Shown piece after piece: positions 47,501 to 54,087 of a stretch of DNA of 64,000 nucleotides. The translations under genes were made by a program, and so were the position numbers. The stretch spans positions 16,854 to 80,853 of the forward strand of contig CARNVA010000007.1 of NCBI GenBank assembly GCA_949031345.1, given 5' to 3'. Below the pieces are notes generated by a model. The model was given only the letters and a program-made list of their open reading frames with translations. It had not been told where the DNA came from and ran no database searches. Every line of letters begins with the position of its first letter. Within the stretch, counting starts at the first letter, position 1. The stretch is from an uncultured Eubacteriales bacterium. Lineage in GTDB: Bacteria; Bacillota; Clostridia; Christensenellales; UBA1242.

Positions 47501-50500
47501 GCCTGTCACCTTCTCGCCATTTTTGAGCACCAGATTTTTATCTGATGCTGAATTATTGTTTCCGTCAACATTGTTTCCGCCAAGGAAACCTCTTATTACA
47601 TCGCGCGAGTTGAGCAGATAGAAGATAGGTTTTCCAGAAGCAGTCACATCATCACTAAATTTGATTTGTGCAGTAGTTGTATTGTCAACCTTTTCCCAAA
47701 CAGGAACAACTGCAATATCACTTAATGATTTGAAAATTTCGTCAGTCTTAAATACGCCTGTTTGAACGCCCTTGTTGTCGCCTTCAAGTGCTGAATAAGC
47801 CCAGCCTGCCAAGCGATAACCAAGTCTGTTTACGCTGAGGGCGCCATCACTTACAGCATCAAGAATATTTGATGGAAGTGCGTCATAAGTTGCATTGATT
47901 GTTATTTGACCATTTCCGTCAATTTGACCCCAGTCACCGCCGTCCTTAGTTTCATCCCATGCATAAGTGTAATAACCGCCATCAGAATTTACCAGACTGA
48001 TGATATATCTTGCAGGGTCGCGCTCGGTTGTAAGCAAAACTGGGTTGGCATTGTCATTTATTGCAAACTTATACTCTTCAGCAATAAATTGCAAGAAAAG
48101 CTCTGGAGTAAGTTTATAATTTGTGTCACCGCCACCAAGCTTGGTAATCTTTCCATCTTGAGAAAGACTGAAACCTTTGGCAACATAACCATTTTTAGTA
48201 GCGCCTGAGAAAGTTTGAGTCACAACAGGAGAAGAGGTGTCTGAAATTGTATAGTTTGCAACGCCTGTCTTTTCTGTTGTTTCGTTGAAGTAAATTTTGT
48301 CACCAATTGAAAGCTCTTTTGGTGTGCCATAACCGTTATCAACGCTTAAGATATATTTAATAATGTTCCATTGTGCAACAAGGTCAACAGTGGCAAACTT
48401 TTCGCCATCAGTTGAAGCAAACTTGTTCCATGTCTGAACGCTTGTTGCAGAAATGTCGTTGCCCGCTTCATTGAAAAGGTCAATCCAGCCCTTTCCATTA
48501 AGGATAAATGTAAGCACTCCATTTTCATCTGCAACTGTGCCATATTTGGCTGAATATGTATTGAAAGCATATCCAAGATTAAAGAAGCTGTATTTTGAAA
48601 GATTGATTTTTGTGTTGAAGGTAAGTGCGCCATCAGCCTTGATTGCATTCAGCGCGCCAGAAGTTGTTTCAGTAAGATTTTTATTCTCAAGAGTAAGCCC
48701 GCTGTCAGTGTTTTCGTAAAGTTTGCCTTCACCCGCTTCACCGGCATTGTAGTTTACAGAAACTGTCCTTCTTGCAACAAGTGCTGCCAAGTCGTTAAAC
48801 ACCACAGTGTTGCCCTGACTGCTGCCCGCTGTCGCAATTGCATCAACGAATGCTTGGTTTGCTTTAAGGCCATCATAAGAGCCCTCTTCTGTGCTTATCA
48901 CTTCGCCGTTTTTGAGATACCAGCCAAGCAGGTAATATTGTGAGTCAAGCGCAATGCTTCCAATCTCACCGCTTAAGCTTAATACACCCTCGCTTGAGAA
49001 ACTGAAAGTCAATGTTGCAAGATGAGGTGTGTCAATATCCACCAAACTTGAGTCATCTCTTACAAACAATTTGTTGATGTTAAGCTCAACTTGCTTATAT
49101 TCAAAATAAACCTTCAAAATTGTGTCATAGTCGCCAAGACTAAGCTTTGCCTCAGAGCTGTTATATCCGCCCTTTTGATATTCATTCTCGTTTGCAAAGT
49201 CGTCATGGTCAGCCCCGTCATTATAAAGAGCCTTTTTTCCGTCCTGCCAAAGCTCATACTTAGCAGTGCGATATATTGCACCAGAGCCGATTGTTGTGAG
49301 TGCATAATTTACATCAAACTCTCTGCCTTCACTGTTTGGTTTAAGCCCAACAGCACCTTGATAGAAACTATCAAAAAGCACCGCTTTGTTTTCATCAGTC
49401 ACCTGAACAACATTTTCACCACTGCCATCGGATACATAATATTCAACTTTTAAGTCATAACTGCGCTCTTCGAAATAAATCTTAATCTCATAATTTATCT
49501 CGTCAGCATGACTGTAAGCTGTCTTGAATAAGTCTTTAGCAGATACAGTTGAGGTTTTATAGAATTGGCTTTGATAATAAGCGCTGTCAATATCAGTTGT
49601 GCCTTCAAAATATTTTGTGCCGTTGTTCACATTAGGCTCTTTTGTAGAGCCATCTTTTGTCTCAACGATGACAACTTTAGCCGCCTGATATTTGCCATTC
49701 TTTGTAATTTCAATAATGTCATCTTTTGCCTGAGTTTGCCCACTTTCATCCTTTCCAGAAACAATTGGAACAAACACTCCTTGAAGATTTACTCCAAGAG
49801 CCTGTCCAGCATTGATTGTTGCTTTGATTACATTTGAAGAGGCGTTCAACGCCAATTCTTCATCACTTGCATTTGGGTTTTCTTGATATTTTGCAAAGTC
49901 AAGGAAATTGATAGTCACTCTTGTCCTAACTGTGCCGATAAATGTGGTAATTTTGCTTCCAGTCATATATACGCCTTGAAGCTTAATGTTCCAACTTGAA
50001 TAATAATCAAGACTTGGATTGCTGTTAAAGCCACCATTTGTGCCTGCAACAAACTCTGTTGTGTAAGTCTGCAAGCCTTGAATTGTTGGGTCATCACTGA
50101 AATTTTTGCTGTCAACATTCAAGATATACTTGCTTCCAGAATGTTTATTATCTTTCAATGCATCAACGATTGAAAGATTGAAATTTGCATTGTCGTTGTA
50201 TCTTACAAGGAAAACTGGTCTGTTTGTCTCGTCAATTACACCGCCAGCAACCTGTGGAGTGCTTCCATCAAACTCTCCAGTTGTAAAACCATAGTCGCCA
50301 TTTACAGAGTATTCAACAGTCTCCCCGTCTTTCTGTACCATAATCTTTGCATGAACAAAGCCACTCGCATTGTCGTCAGCATAAGGCAAAATGTTTAATC
50401 TGAATGCTGGTAAAGTTACATCTGTTGAAACTCCATCAACATCAACAGGTGTGATATCAACATCAACAAATTCTCTTTCAACAACCAGATAAAGCTCGCC

Positions 50501-52360
50501 ACCATTGCCAACAACATGGTCTACAGTGACCTCATATTGATTGAGCCCATCTTCTGTCTTTGACTTGATTGCATAAACAGAAACTGGCTGATAAATATCA
50601 TTGTTTTTTCCGCTTACTTCATAGCTTCCGCCAATGTTTGTGTAATTTGTAAAGTGTGTATAAAGACCACTTGTCACATCAGCTTTTGTTCCGTTTAAAA
50701 CAATCGCACCTTGAGCATAGCTTTCAATTGCCAACTGCCCTTTTTGATTTAAAATTGTGTGAGGCTCGCTTACAGAAGCAATATCAGCAAGCATAAAACC
50801 TTGTTTTAAAACTACGGTGAATGTATAACTGTCTCCTGTAAAATCGTTGCTTGTTATATACTTTTCACTAGCCTCTTCCGCACTCATAGAGTTTGACATA
50901 CTTTTGACAACATTTGTAAGTGGTGAATTTAATAATGGAACAATTTTTCCACCTTCATCGCTTGCATAAGCAAAGTTTGCCGTAAAGTTTCTGCTATTAT
51001 TTATATCGTTAATCCAATTCCATTTAAAGCAATATGTAGGAATTTCCCCACTAATTTGAGGATAAGAAAGGTCATAGTCGTTTGCATTCTCAACATTAAC
51101 CTTGCTGCCTGACTCACTTCCTCTGTAAAGCCCTTCAAAAGCATAACCAAGTCTTTCCTTGTATTGTGAATTATTCGTGAAGAAATCTGCAAAAGTTTGG
51201 TCATAATTAAAGTTGACAGATATTTCATTTCCTTGTGTACCTCTTGTTCCATAGCCATAATTTAAAGAAACAGAGAGTGATTTAGCGTCATAAGTTATAG
51301 ATTTTACCAAACCTTCCTCAGAGCCATCTATAAGCTTAATATTAGGCTCTTTCCCGTTTAATAGAGCATAAACCTTGTTTGTGTCACCCAAAGCATCCAC
51401 TCTTTTCGTTGGATTTGAATTGTAATAAAGATTGCAAACCCTAGCGGTGTAATTTGAATAATTTTCATCATTTAAAAGCACTCTCAAAAGGTTTGACTCA
51501 TACCATGATTGATTACCAAACTTGAAAGCACCTTCTCCAGATTGATAAAAACCAACCTTTCCTCTTGTGATTGTGGATCTATTAGATTGTACTTGTATAT
51601 GTAATTTTTCTGAATCGGCGTTTGTTAAAGTATCAATATTATTTCCTCTTACATAAGCATAGCCATCAAAAATGTATGTAGGAGCATTAACAATTCCAAT
51701 GCCACTAATGTTATTTCCTGATTGGTCAGTTTTTGTTGTGCATTCATCATAGCAGTTGATTACATAACCGCCATTCATAAATCCGATAAGTGCACCCTTT
51801 GCACCATTTGTATAAATTTGTTGCCAGCCAGTAAGTCTTACATCTGTGACAACTGCACCTTCAGTTACGCCAAATAAGCCTGCCCCTGAATCAGCACTAG
51901 AGCCCCCTTCGCAAGAGACCTCGTCAATTGATATGTTTGAAATTGTGTGGCCGTTTCCATAGAAAATTCCCTTAAAAGGCCTAGCTTGTGTGCCAATAGG
52001 GGTCCACAAAGCGCCATTGAGGTCAATGTCGCCATTCAGTGAAATCACCACTTTACCTGTGAAATCTGACACACCGTGGTTTACATTATAAGCAATTTCT
52101 GCAAGCCCAGCGGCATCAGAAACCACATAAGCATTATCATGCCCATAAACAGATTCTCTGCTTACTGCCATTTCGCTTACATTTCCGCTTGACCAAAGCT
52201 TGTCTGGCATAGAAGCAGCCAGTGGCTGAAGTGCCACCTTTTCGGTAGTGCTGCCCGTGTCAGCTTTTGCCCCTTTTAAGCTTGGAAATAAACAAAAACT
52301 GCCTGCCATAAATAGAACAAACAGAATTAAGTAAACCCCTTTACACATTTTCTTCAACAT
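32534..52360 (-). CDS. giant 6608-residue repeat-rich surface protein
   Basis: A single uninterrupted frame encodes a signal peptide (1-33, cut after AKA), an ectodomain of more than 6500 residues, one C-terminal membrane helix (about 6573-6594) and a basic tail (KRRKKK). No LPxTG sorting signal is present. A GLUG-like module lies near residues 70-160 and another near the C-terminus. Between them are InlB/Listeria-Bacteroides-type repeats ending in motifs such as FYASW or LDAVW (about 1150-1500, 2900-3650, 4860-5250), MBG/YDG-like repeats with KQYDG or KVYDG (about 2550-2900 and 4100-4850), and Gly-Tyr-Phe-Trp segments (GYEFVGF, YEFIGW) to about 6450. It is probably an adhesin or a spacer-like cell-surface fibre. 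AAAGGAGG precedes the ATG, and the gene has its own promoter and terminator. Confidence 0.9.
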   Translation of the reverse strand: MLKKMCKGVYLILFVLFMAGSFCLFPSLKGAKADTGSTTEKVALQPLAASMPDKLWSSGNVSEMAVSRESVYGHDNAYVVSDAAGLAEIAYNVNHGVSDFTGKVVISLNGDIDLNGALWTPIGTQARPFKGIFYGNGHTISNISIDEVSCEGGSSADSGAGLFGVTEGAVVTDVRLTGWQQIYTNGAKGALIGFMNGGYVINCYDECTTKTDQSGNNISGIGIVNAPTYIFDGYAYVRGNNIDTLTNADSEKLHIQVQSNRSTITRGKVGFYQSGEGAFKFGNQSWYESNLLRVLLNDENYSNYTARVCNLYYNSNPTKRVDALGDTNKVYALLNGKEPNIKLIDGSEEGLVKSITYDAKSLSVSLNYGYGTRGTQGNEISVNFNYDQTFADFFTNNSQYKERLGYAFEGLYRGSESGSKVNVENANDYDLSYPQISGEIPTYCFKWNWINDINNSRNFTANFAYASDEGGKIVPLLNSPLTNVVKSMSNSMSAEEASEKYITSNDFTGDSYTFTVVLKQGFMLADIASVSEPHTILNQKGQLAIESYAQGAIVLNGTKADVTSGLYTHFTNYTNIGGSYEVSGKNNDIYQPVSVYAIKSKTEDGLNQYEVTVDHVVGNGGELYLVVEREFVDVDITPVDVDGVSTDVTLPAFRLNILPYADDNASGFVHAKIMVQKDGETVEYSVNGDYGFTTGEFDGSTPQVAGGVIDETNRPVFLVRYNDNANFNLSIVDALKDNKHSGSKYILNVDSKNFSDDPTIQGLQTYTTEFVAGTNGGFNSNPSLDYYSSWNIKLQGVYMTGSKITTFIGTVRTRVTINFLDFAKYQENPNASDEELALNASSNVIKATINAGQALGVNLQGVFVPIVSGKDESGQTQAKDDIIEITKNGKYQAAKVVIVETKDGSTKEPNVNNGTKYFEGTTDIDSAYYQSQFYKTSTVSAKDLFKTAYSHADEINYEIKIYFEERSYDLKVEYYVSDGSGENVVQVTDENKAVLFDSFYQGAVGLKPNSEGREFDVNYALTTIGSGAIYRTAKYELWQDGKKALYNDGADHDDFANENEYQKGGYNSSEAKLSLGDYDTILKVYFEYKQVELNINKLFVRDDSSLVDIDTPHLATLTFSFSSEGVLSLSGEIGSIALDSQYYLLGWYLKNGEVISTEEGSYDGLKANQAFVDAIATAGSSQGNTVVFNDLAALVARRTVSVNYNAGEAGEGKLYENTDSGLTLENKNLTETTSGALNAIKADGALTFNTKINLSKYSFFNLGYAFNTYSAKYGTVADENGVLTFILNGKGWIDLFNEAGNDISATSVQTWNKFASTDGEKFATVDLVAQWNIIKYILSVDNGYGTPKELSIGDKIYFNETTEKTGVANYTISDTSSPVVTQTFSGATKNGYVAKGFSLSQDGKITKLGGGDTNYKLTPELFLQFIAEEYKFAINDNANPVLLTTERDPARYIISLVNSDGGYYTYAWDETKDGGDWGQIDGNGQITINATYDALPSNILDAVSDGALSVNRLGYRLAGWAYSALEGDNKGVQTGVFKTDEIFKSLSDIAVVPVWEKVDNTTTAQIKFSDDVTASGKPIFYLLNSRDVIRGFLGGNNVDGNNNSASDKNLVLKNGEKVTGFKFIVTSADGTVSFETVDLFNINKLLKNGDYSIKFEITIADTLTRYGLKDDGTIGLGTISYSATSAMLDFTMAKNELHFFDNHFATIYNGTKEFVEGVSNDYGQFIYKFDWDGTDRSQLETKPEPKTTEEYFNPSAYEVLDSDGSGKFNTGSGKSLKMKVDTDKLGDMLYENLVSNVVKEGGNYYVTLDGVLTIEKARFTVDFVDGTAYYFDGVETTVYVNKANEIPFNVGKVTFKYTYSKLTLKMGSPAGVYTGTLNHDEDAKVFNIYDLAIEGHVDDRDTNFEWNVTNEKRFTLLDSRDALGLDYSTRYLTANGGVLANALSSLYKDKSDNLFISNLLIDNVSKELPEGEQGSVISDDNQVVLSFVGNGTQDLKLFFNKNYLASHTVSVKVNIDMSVERENDLTLLSFVSNSVNMTSIAALFDDGLVSGYSLEVAPNGGDANASFYGVLTDVVKVNVNYNGGANGEGAKNETIYTSSSTGEVVLNNPVREADYLSFNGYNKESSESNITIREDRDNGKCFISNAKAGQTETITAKWKFDRFDFEVTKALEYYASVSSIKLPLSEFTQIQAPNGVTGFTATMVGKDKGASFIFSSVDNSFTIVDENSQASFSLNDVYTVTITYTFSDGFAPQSVTQSEEVGLTINRNTISLSYNGGDLTFNNADQKGNIILDFIINNNEESKGQTTLLNVPNTDNSGNALRFNAGVYGSNGQIATSVRNVDTYTIKASIDSNMKGVYQFADGIYEQDLDVNIIQYVISLSNYADGFEFFKYFGLEDPSPIKATVTIRENSNDTVDISFDRVAGEAIGQYALTAANLMSSEDRQNYAIDAEDFANVFDVKFEIRTPSGKLQVSFDEKIIYTYNGYAATGYAITYNGTNYTLTITAGSESYSTTFDIYYLSGDKQIAIPAEEKEHYTQFITMISSAEAVFGEYPLSVVLTQEAVDAKWSGVDFANADKAQISVEKRTLTINSIDKVYDGTVDFVYNTVNKDKNSCEINLSGLVSVNGVDDEVSISGKISLKNAGKRNLSNIVLSNVGRGESYTLVYADDLQATVIADSTSTVSFNTSLTNLPYGDLKDDTILEIVNNKFAPTFSYAGGKTGEIDKNCFIITDYEIKDAVYSTGKYLKAGTYTIVFTVTSKDFTFKEALGGLDEVYTTTYEKTIVVDKKVIEITNSTLTITKQYDGNNELLGKFVGQNVNAVGGFYSSNGLLSGDIITVTSGTYSDSLIASGKKVTLVYDLSNDDSVNYTITTNVTGDITSTPLIFNKNGNSGDIYNPVADRYETTFANNKITSFENANPMSLSYNGNIDSLIGDILANGNRLIREGYINTGWKLGVGESAITISRDMSANDKATLLQAAVDGGNIGIEINAIWKRKSYTVTFAIANGQLSIDGTAAGTTLILPYYNEGEEVVTLAVTADEGYKFVGRTLFAANIDAAIASGQNDKNATITLARITDNVTLTVNTSEIVVRIIVDYNKPGSDYVVSTETEGWIGVQSRDLKYSEMLAGNLPELTLNHGYIFDRWTTGGVLGEAGATVNTGENIWQRINGASLERDNLAGITFYASWKEDEIDVNISYSNASIAVFDIDEDRKISPTNVDGNDVYKVLYTHDIRIEITSNDFYMWTGFEVTPEKSFGFTESKPNNLRTGEAIIDTIKDTTNVNIEISPMKFSFATSYVTPDGTEIAEKSGDISGEYDITKGENFTLSDLFANKTYTAAIGTYTQEAWAEGLTNNFALNAKLVDVIKAICGGVPEQERYDKNGITLKAVFEGVIYTVTFDKTDRKGVDFAGAEAGQQTVTRQYEYGKPMTNIPTLTQSDDEEYVWHKIENKGTQAQIVETFAEGQLLVSQHFRSADHTLDLKAAWGLVYNLVIDITGNVDKYNSVKYDGFNESGTKLEVRYFNGATKLFTFSLAKGYELGEVSGLESEKYILTENTLTILGLEAHTNITVSIVAKAYNVTIETNEKRYYTISGTTQFEIRYDENIAAKFNSLIFTRPGYDLKALMWGTRTFATFDGSAFTFASEFINGTGFVVSDDELYEIVNGTRDITLSPVWQVKADYSYISLVTTGTTLTYNGGEQAVATSGIYVDGNEVLSIGVQGNGDEITGYYYLLDGVRTNAASDFSLMQKNVLSSKAIFVLEIKDNLTGQTRTLSSSEVNVAILRSVVSIANAKLSTFYSGTNVYYPTSTDEQLNSLGKVTYAEDGADNRELSIDRVELVDDKGLYEAGNSFAVKYYLNNAGGFDISNYSGLSIEGGFVTFVTDDSLKAKVEKAQIILSFKEKGYYKDAAHTVRNLGFVTSAGVETFDIKVNKVNTNDKVIKVYNLASEFIYEYSAVDAMGVERKENFEILLAEDSFFKIISTDQAYRIDLQTKYFNAGDFTLADNSANVVKATGFEQTNVGIKGTLENGDLNFMTSEGELIFSIVGNGQSRAYILIQKGVSLSLSLEIGGTMNVLQWSELSENEAEQITELTTVLNTLEGAAARTETREVSDDATIVAFVTDYKAIMLRLGDIASEGKGDTGYVYVKLGSSVSLPSPEADDHEGDIKGFEFESWISANDKLTIAGNTLTASAEAGIAADSVTANWLLETPDGESQDITFSAKIDLNGKEEITLDRMLGGEGDITNRNGLISYTYRITKGGVEVATSDTFTLPTNTTSNGEYILTITASRSGYQPKSLELSFNVTVERLVLGAMELSDIKFVYQNKDYLPELYVTFTGAGLGREKVADLLGKADSSYSLTLTEDKTGVNVGEIKLAGTYTVSLVADETIFDLSSASLDSEIQIAVAQAEIVVGMDDIPSALRSKLFGNTDPEFTFDTTMFEGDAQQELTISLSRESGESIGTYRFTVGRPSNDNFYVTITEDAIFTINQSDVEVTIRVDNPLVVTYTKKAPTITLTYDNLAGKWVITLGEASSTITLTYVDGDEVKELDGFLKVLALENLTLTADGAINAASYSEADITISGRGNFSSYLLDVDFTIEKVVLNLDSTSKVFDRNDTINKEDANFTNVVEGDEVYLTGRYAQVTAGQNIDLLGIAIAGADIANYILPEGKYVGSITPAVVESVSFDITNKTFTYGQIGVNTAIEDVLALIEGFTLSIGGVTTDVENGFASISSILLDNGSISGAGLLKAGSDMTISFVITSSNFVGLMSNGYSITVEIKVKDLDLSSVEVVKQYDETNKLPASFDTNIDAYIESGDRVEIDLDNSGFYDAEVGTNKPVLLSIKGEDSANYKVLNNVKGDINNFTIEIVVNASTEHADLVSGGKFVSDGIVAEGFTFKVGYPLQNITAEELLASFRQPTRKGYKFAGYKLAQNGGYITLDSSNIVDVLKEVVTTQSGENLTLNIYASWTIEKYSITLSGNNVEDITVTANPANALTNVDGVYYVEYFTDVEIDFVGERGFKVRSYNLVSGETKDKDLTDTGNLRGKAILKGIASAVVLSVTYDEMEITLSINLNLPANTNRTDSNSLSPVYKYSELASITEENLPRLTATEGTYTLERYTYSNGLRLGEKNFQQIVDELFPDLDGDKTVVLDAVWTSAVYKITFDATDGAINGSNVISARYGQTLGAFPQAVLAGKNAQWSDKDGKIYNEGDILETIGVYDANENVFTLTFAATWTNAPFDLTIVFDDGLTVNVNGNNIISGQTFTLVYNETNLQVAVTPKQGYTFEVNDENLHGEITNNGYFTIKNLIADSSVVFNILPDDNTLQLFNENIANYQVFIDDEEVTISGTTVVAKTEQRVRIVYTAKKGYEFTESSVVFAGNGKVNAPIISEDKKTLTYVWEEFVSGASLSVRAQAALNRVTVSDVRNIFLRLSFNSTNITLSGDTFLIRTGETFTVSGVMAYGYTAGDLATGENNYVVEGSVSNVLNADGYYYFSASLAGFDEDFAIEFSATPRTYTFSVNVAEGQGAYGEITSDSVQVVDFGKTITLTQRELVENYEFIGWKIGENVISTEPNTNYVVSSDIRDALEAAGEEGIIPIFACYARKERNITFVSTGKGSFTASQESEDITVDVIGQNNGNFFLGLNVDLVLAAQNGYELSEILLDGVKAGEGDFEIDGNKISIYLDLYDPITHIEVVFTPSEIEVVVQSSTQVNYIDNLGSTKGGKVFATNSEGERYSDDKYHEYQGSLVIGGNYTIISYTDEVLYFEVVAEKGFTASVVTSKGMIQSQTTINGKDIYVITGATKGSQILVRFIAKENNIKIMFVNEGEDITKGVHGGIFTVDTSNELVSSRPSRGDSINVAVVTGAGLRVDIASLISYSLLTGDDGLLKYHIIYSGDETFNNIQVSQVTAEDPLSSGFTNSAYFIIDEVTAGATIVVYVEPKEYTLKFVVDENTSVTMEKKIRFGEEWDLSSLSANDYGTVFAKKKGFTFAGYYYYTSDENAIQYIDKYNDIMMNWQNTGYTHKGSMYEQDRSFDATTQTFTLYARYVYDRAKVRVEVSPSKYLEDPNYSNFNFITNLAALGSSAWTGQENRWYSEIAVGSTLEFAAPEIAGYEFVGFTVQLDGGEITERGKSFTIKDLVMGEYVVRALYNPTVKFTIKNNNNDFANGGESFARQDGGILSGSFDAGKLLTLVAVPIEGYKFLYWENNSTGEQYIGKPGVAGEIIYEFTNLIDYPLDITAVFEGRNVAVNFNAGELGSLHTIVKVLVNGKQCDYNSVFNAAVGDTLVVVVQKSRGYGFGQSIFESVYDSETNTYVFSYVLDVKDLTEVDGGDYSIKLSIPVTREDITLAFNLAMTSPLDNSEILKSGTLYFIDGSGSSNKVNNGDRKTVKYGDNFSMRIIANANYKYEKTYVVVDGITFDASEYVVNGTLSMGKDFMDRFFGYQINIYVYFARVLWTDEDARASGLSGSGTDEDPYLINTARDFAFVAYAVNNGETNDEGIPYSECSYKVTSNIGFEGRYWEPIGTKENPFKGKIDLGAHEFKNVLHYKSYPDPRLSYSGLFWCVDKDAQIIVNTKTMTTIIIVIVVVVVVVILIIILIILLAKRRKKKLDKLANQ

Positions 52361-52422
52361 AAACGCCTCCTTTTTAGTGGCTTCGCTTTTGAATTTTTTA
52401 AGCGTAATAAACTCTTAAATAT

Positions 52423-52451
52423 ATTATACAAGTTTATTTTACATAAGGCAA
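52423..52451 (-). promoter_or_regulatory. promoter of the giant surface protein gene
   Basis: TTGCCT (52451-52446), 17 bases and a perfect TATAAT (52428-52423) on the minus strand. The leader would be about 55 bases. The middle of the gene-free stretch (52452-52663) is AT-rich with only weak dyads, and I see nothing else to support there. Confidence 0.65.
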
Positions 52452-52663
52452 ATAAAATTATGCAATTAAAAATATTTTTTGCCTTTTAATATAAAGCTTT
52501 TCATGAATATGAAAGGCCTCGTCTAACTTTTCCTATGAAATTTGAGTTTAGTATCCTCAATAAATTGCAAAAAAATGCCAACAAAATGAAAAAATAGGAT
52601 GAAAAATTATATAAAATTCGACTAAAAAGAGGCTATGCCGAAAAAGATTATAATAAAGTTTGC

Positions 52664-52692
52664 TTGACAAAAGTTTCGCAATGCCCTAAACT
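52664..52692 (+). promoter_or_regulatory. promoter of trpS
   Basis: TTGACA (52664-52669), 17 bases and TAAACT (52687-52692). The leader is only about 30 bases, so there is no room for a T-box element, and no T-box sequence is seen. Confidence 0.75.
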
Positions 52693-52727
52693 GATTTTGA
52701 AAAGAAAATATTAAAAACGAGGATTTT

Positions 52728-53792
52728 ATGAAAGATATTATCTTAACAGGTGACAGACCCACCGGAAATTTGCATCTTGGCCACTATGTAGGCTCATTGC
52801 AAAAGCGTGTGGAAATGCAAAACACCCTTGATTATGACAAATTTTATATCATGATTGCCGATACACAGGCGCTCACCGACAACGCTGACAAAGTTGACAA
52901 AGTTAAAAACAACATTATTCAAGTGGCAATTGACTACATAGCTGCCGGCATTGACCCAAGCAAAGTAAACATTTTTATTCAGTCAATGGTGCCCCAGCTT
53001 CACGAATTTACCACCTATTTTATGAATCTTGTCACCCTTTCAAGACTGCAGCGCAACCCTACCATCAAGGAAGAAATCAAACTGAGAGGCTTTAATAACT
53101 CACTGCCAATCGGGTTTATAAACTATCCAGTATCGCAGGCCGCTGACATCCTTGCCTTTGGAACAACCTTAGTACCAGTTGGGAATGACCAGCTTCCTAT
53201 GCTTGAACAAGCAAGAGAAGTTGTAAATTCCTTCAATTTCACTTACAACCCAGAAGAAGAGGTGTTTGTGCTTCCAAAAGCAATCGTCTCTGAAAGCAAA
53301 CTTTGCCAAAGACTGCCTGGCATTGACGGAAAAATCAAAATGTCAAAATCTGCTGGAAATGCCATTTATCTTTGTGATGATGAAAAGACGGTGCGCGAAA
53401 AGGTAATGTCAGCATACACTGACCCAAATCACATCAAAGTAAGCGACCCTGGTCAAATTGAAGGCAACATCGTATTTGCTTATCTTGACGCCTTTTGCAA
53501 AGATGAACATTTCAGCCGTTATTTGCCTGAATATGAAAATCTTGACCAGCTTAAAGAACACTACACTCGCGGCGGCCTTGGTGATGTCAAAGTAAAAAAC
53601 TTTCTCATCAAAGTGCTTGAAGAGCTGCTTACGCCAATTCGCAAACGCAGAGAAGAATGCCTTAAACATGTTGATGAAATTTATGAAATGCTTTTCAAAA
53701 ACTCTCTTCTTGCAAGCGAAGAAGCTGCAAAACGCCTTGAAAAAATGAAGGACGCAATCGGAATAAACTACAAAAAATTTATAAAAAAATAG
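52728..53792 (+). CDS. trpS: tryptophanyl-tRNA synthetase
   Basis: The 354-residue product is a class I synthetase with HLGH at 16-19 (in GDRPTGNLHLGHYVGSL) and KMSKS at 204-208. The segment LVTLSRLQRNPTIKEE and the NYPVSQAADIL region are those of bacterial TrpRS, which charges tRNA-Trp with tryptophan. The length is slightly above the usual 330-340 residues. GAGG lies a little upstream of the ATG. It is transcribed from its own promoter with no visible terminator; the 295-base spacer to the next gene is AT-rich with no feature I can support. Confidence 0.96.
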   Translation: MKDIILTGDRPTGNLHLGHYVGSLQKRVEMQNTLDYDKFYIMIADTQALTDNADKVDKVKNNIIQVAIDYIAAGIDPSKVNIFIQSMVPQLHEFTTYFMNLVTLSRLQRNPTIKEEIKLRGFNNSLPIGFINYPVSQAADILAFGTTLVPVGNDQLPMLEQAREVVNSFNFTYNPEEEVFVLPKAIVSESKLCQRLPGIDGKIKMSKSAGNAIYLCDDEKTVREKVMSAYTDPNHIKVSDPGQIEGNIVFAYLDAFCKDEHFSRYLPEYENLDQLKEHYTRGGLGDVKVKNFLIKVLEELLTPIRKRREECLKHVDEIYEMLFKNSLLASEEAAKRLEKMKDAIGINYKKFIKK

Positions 53793-54087
53793 GCAAAAAA
53801 TTATCTAAAAACAGTCGAAATCCAACTTAAAAATCAACTTAAATTTGACTGAATTTAGACATAATTTGTACTAAAAAATTGACTGAAAAAAAGATTTAAA
53901 ATCAACTATTTAAAGCCAAATAATAAAAGCAAAAATTTCAAAAATATTTTGCCTAATTAAAGAAAAATTGGATAAACTATCATTACAACAAACTAAAACC
54001 AGCTTATCATTTTAAGCGTATTTAAATAGATAAAAATAAATGTAATTTCATAAAATTATAAGAAAATTTATTAAAAAGGGGTGAAAA

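Noticed and set aside
32675..51258. Many open frames on the plus strand and in other minus frames across the giant gene
   Set aside because: They lack ribosome binding sites and recognisable domains, and the 6608-residue frame explains the whole stretch. They are shadows of its codon bias.
52361..52727. T-box riboswitch upstream of trpS
   Set aside because: The promoter leaves a leader of only about 30 bases, and no T-box sequence or antiterminator pairing is visible.
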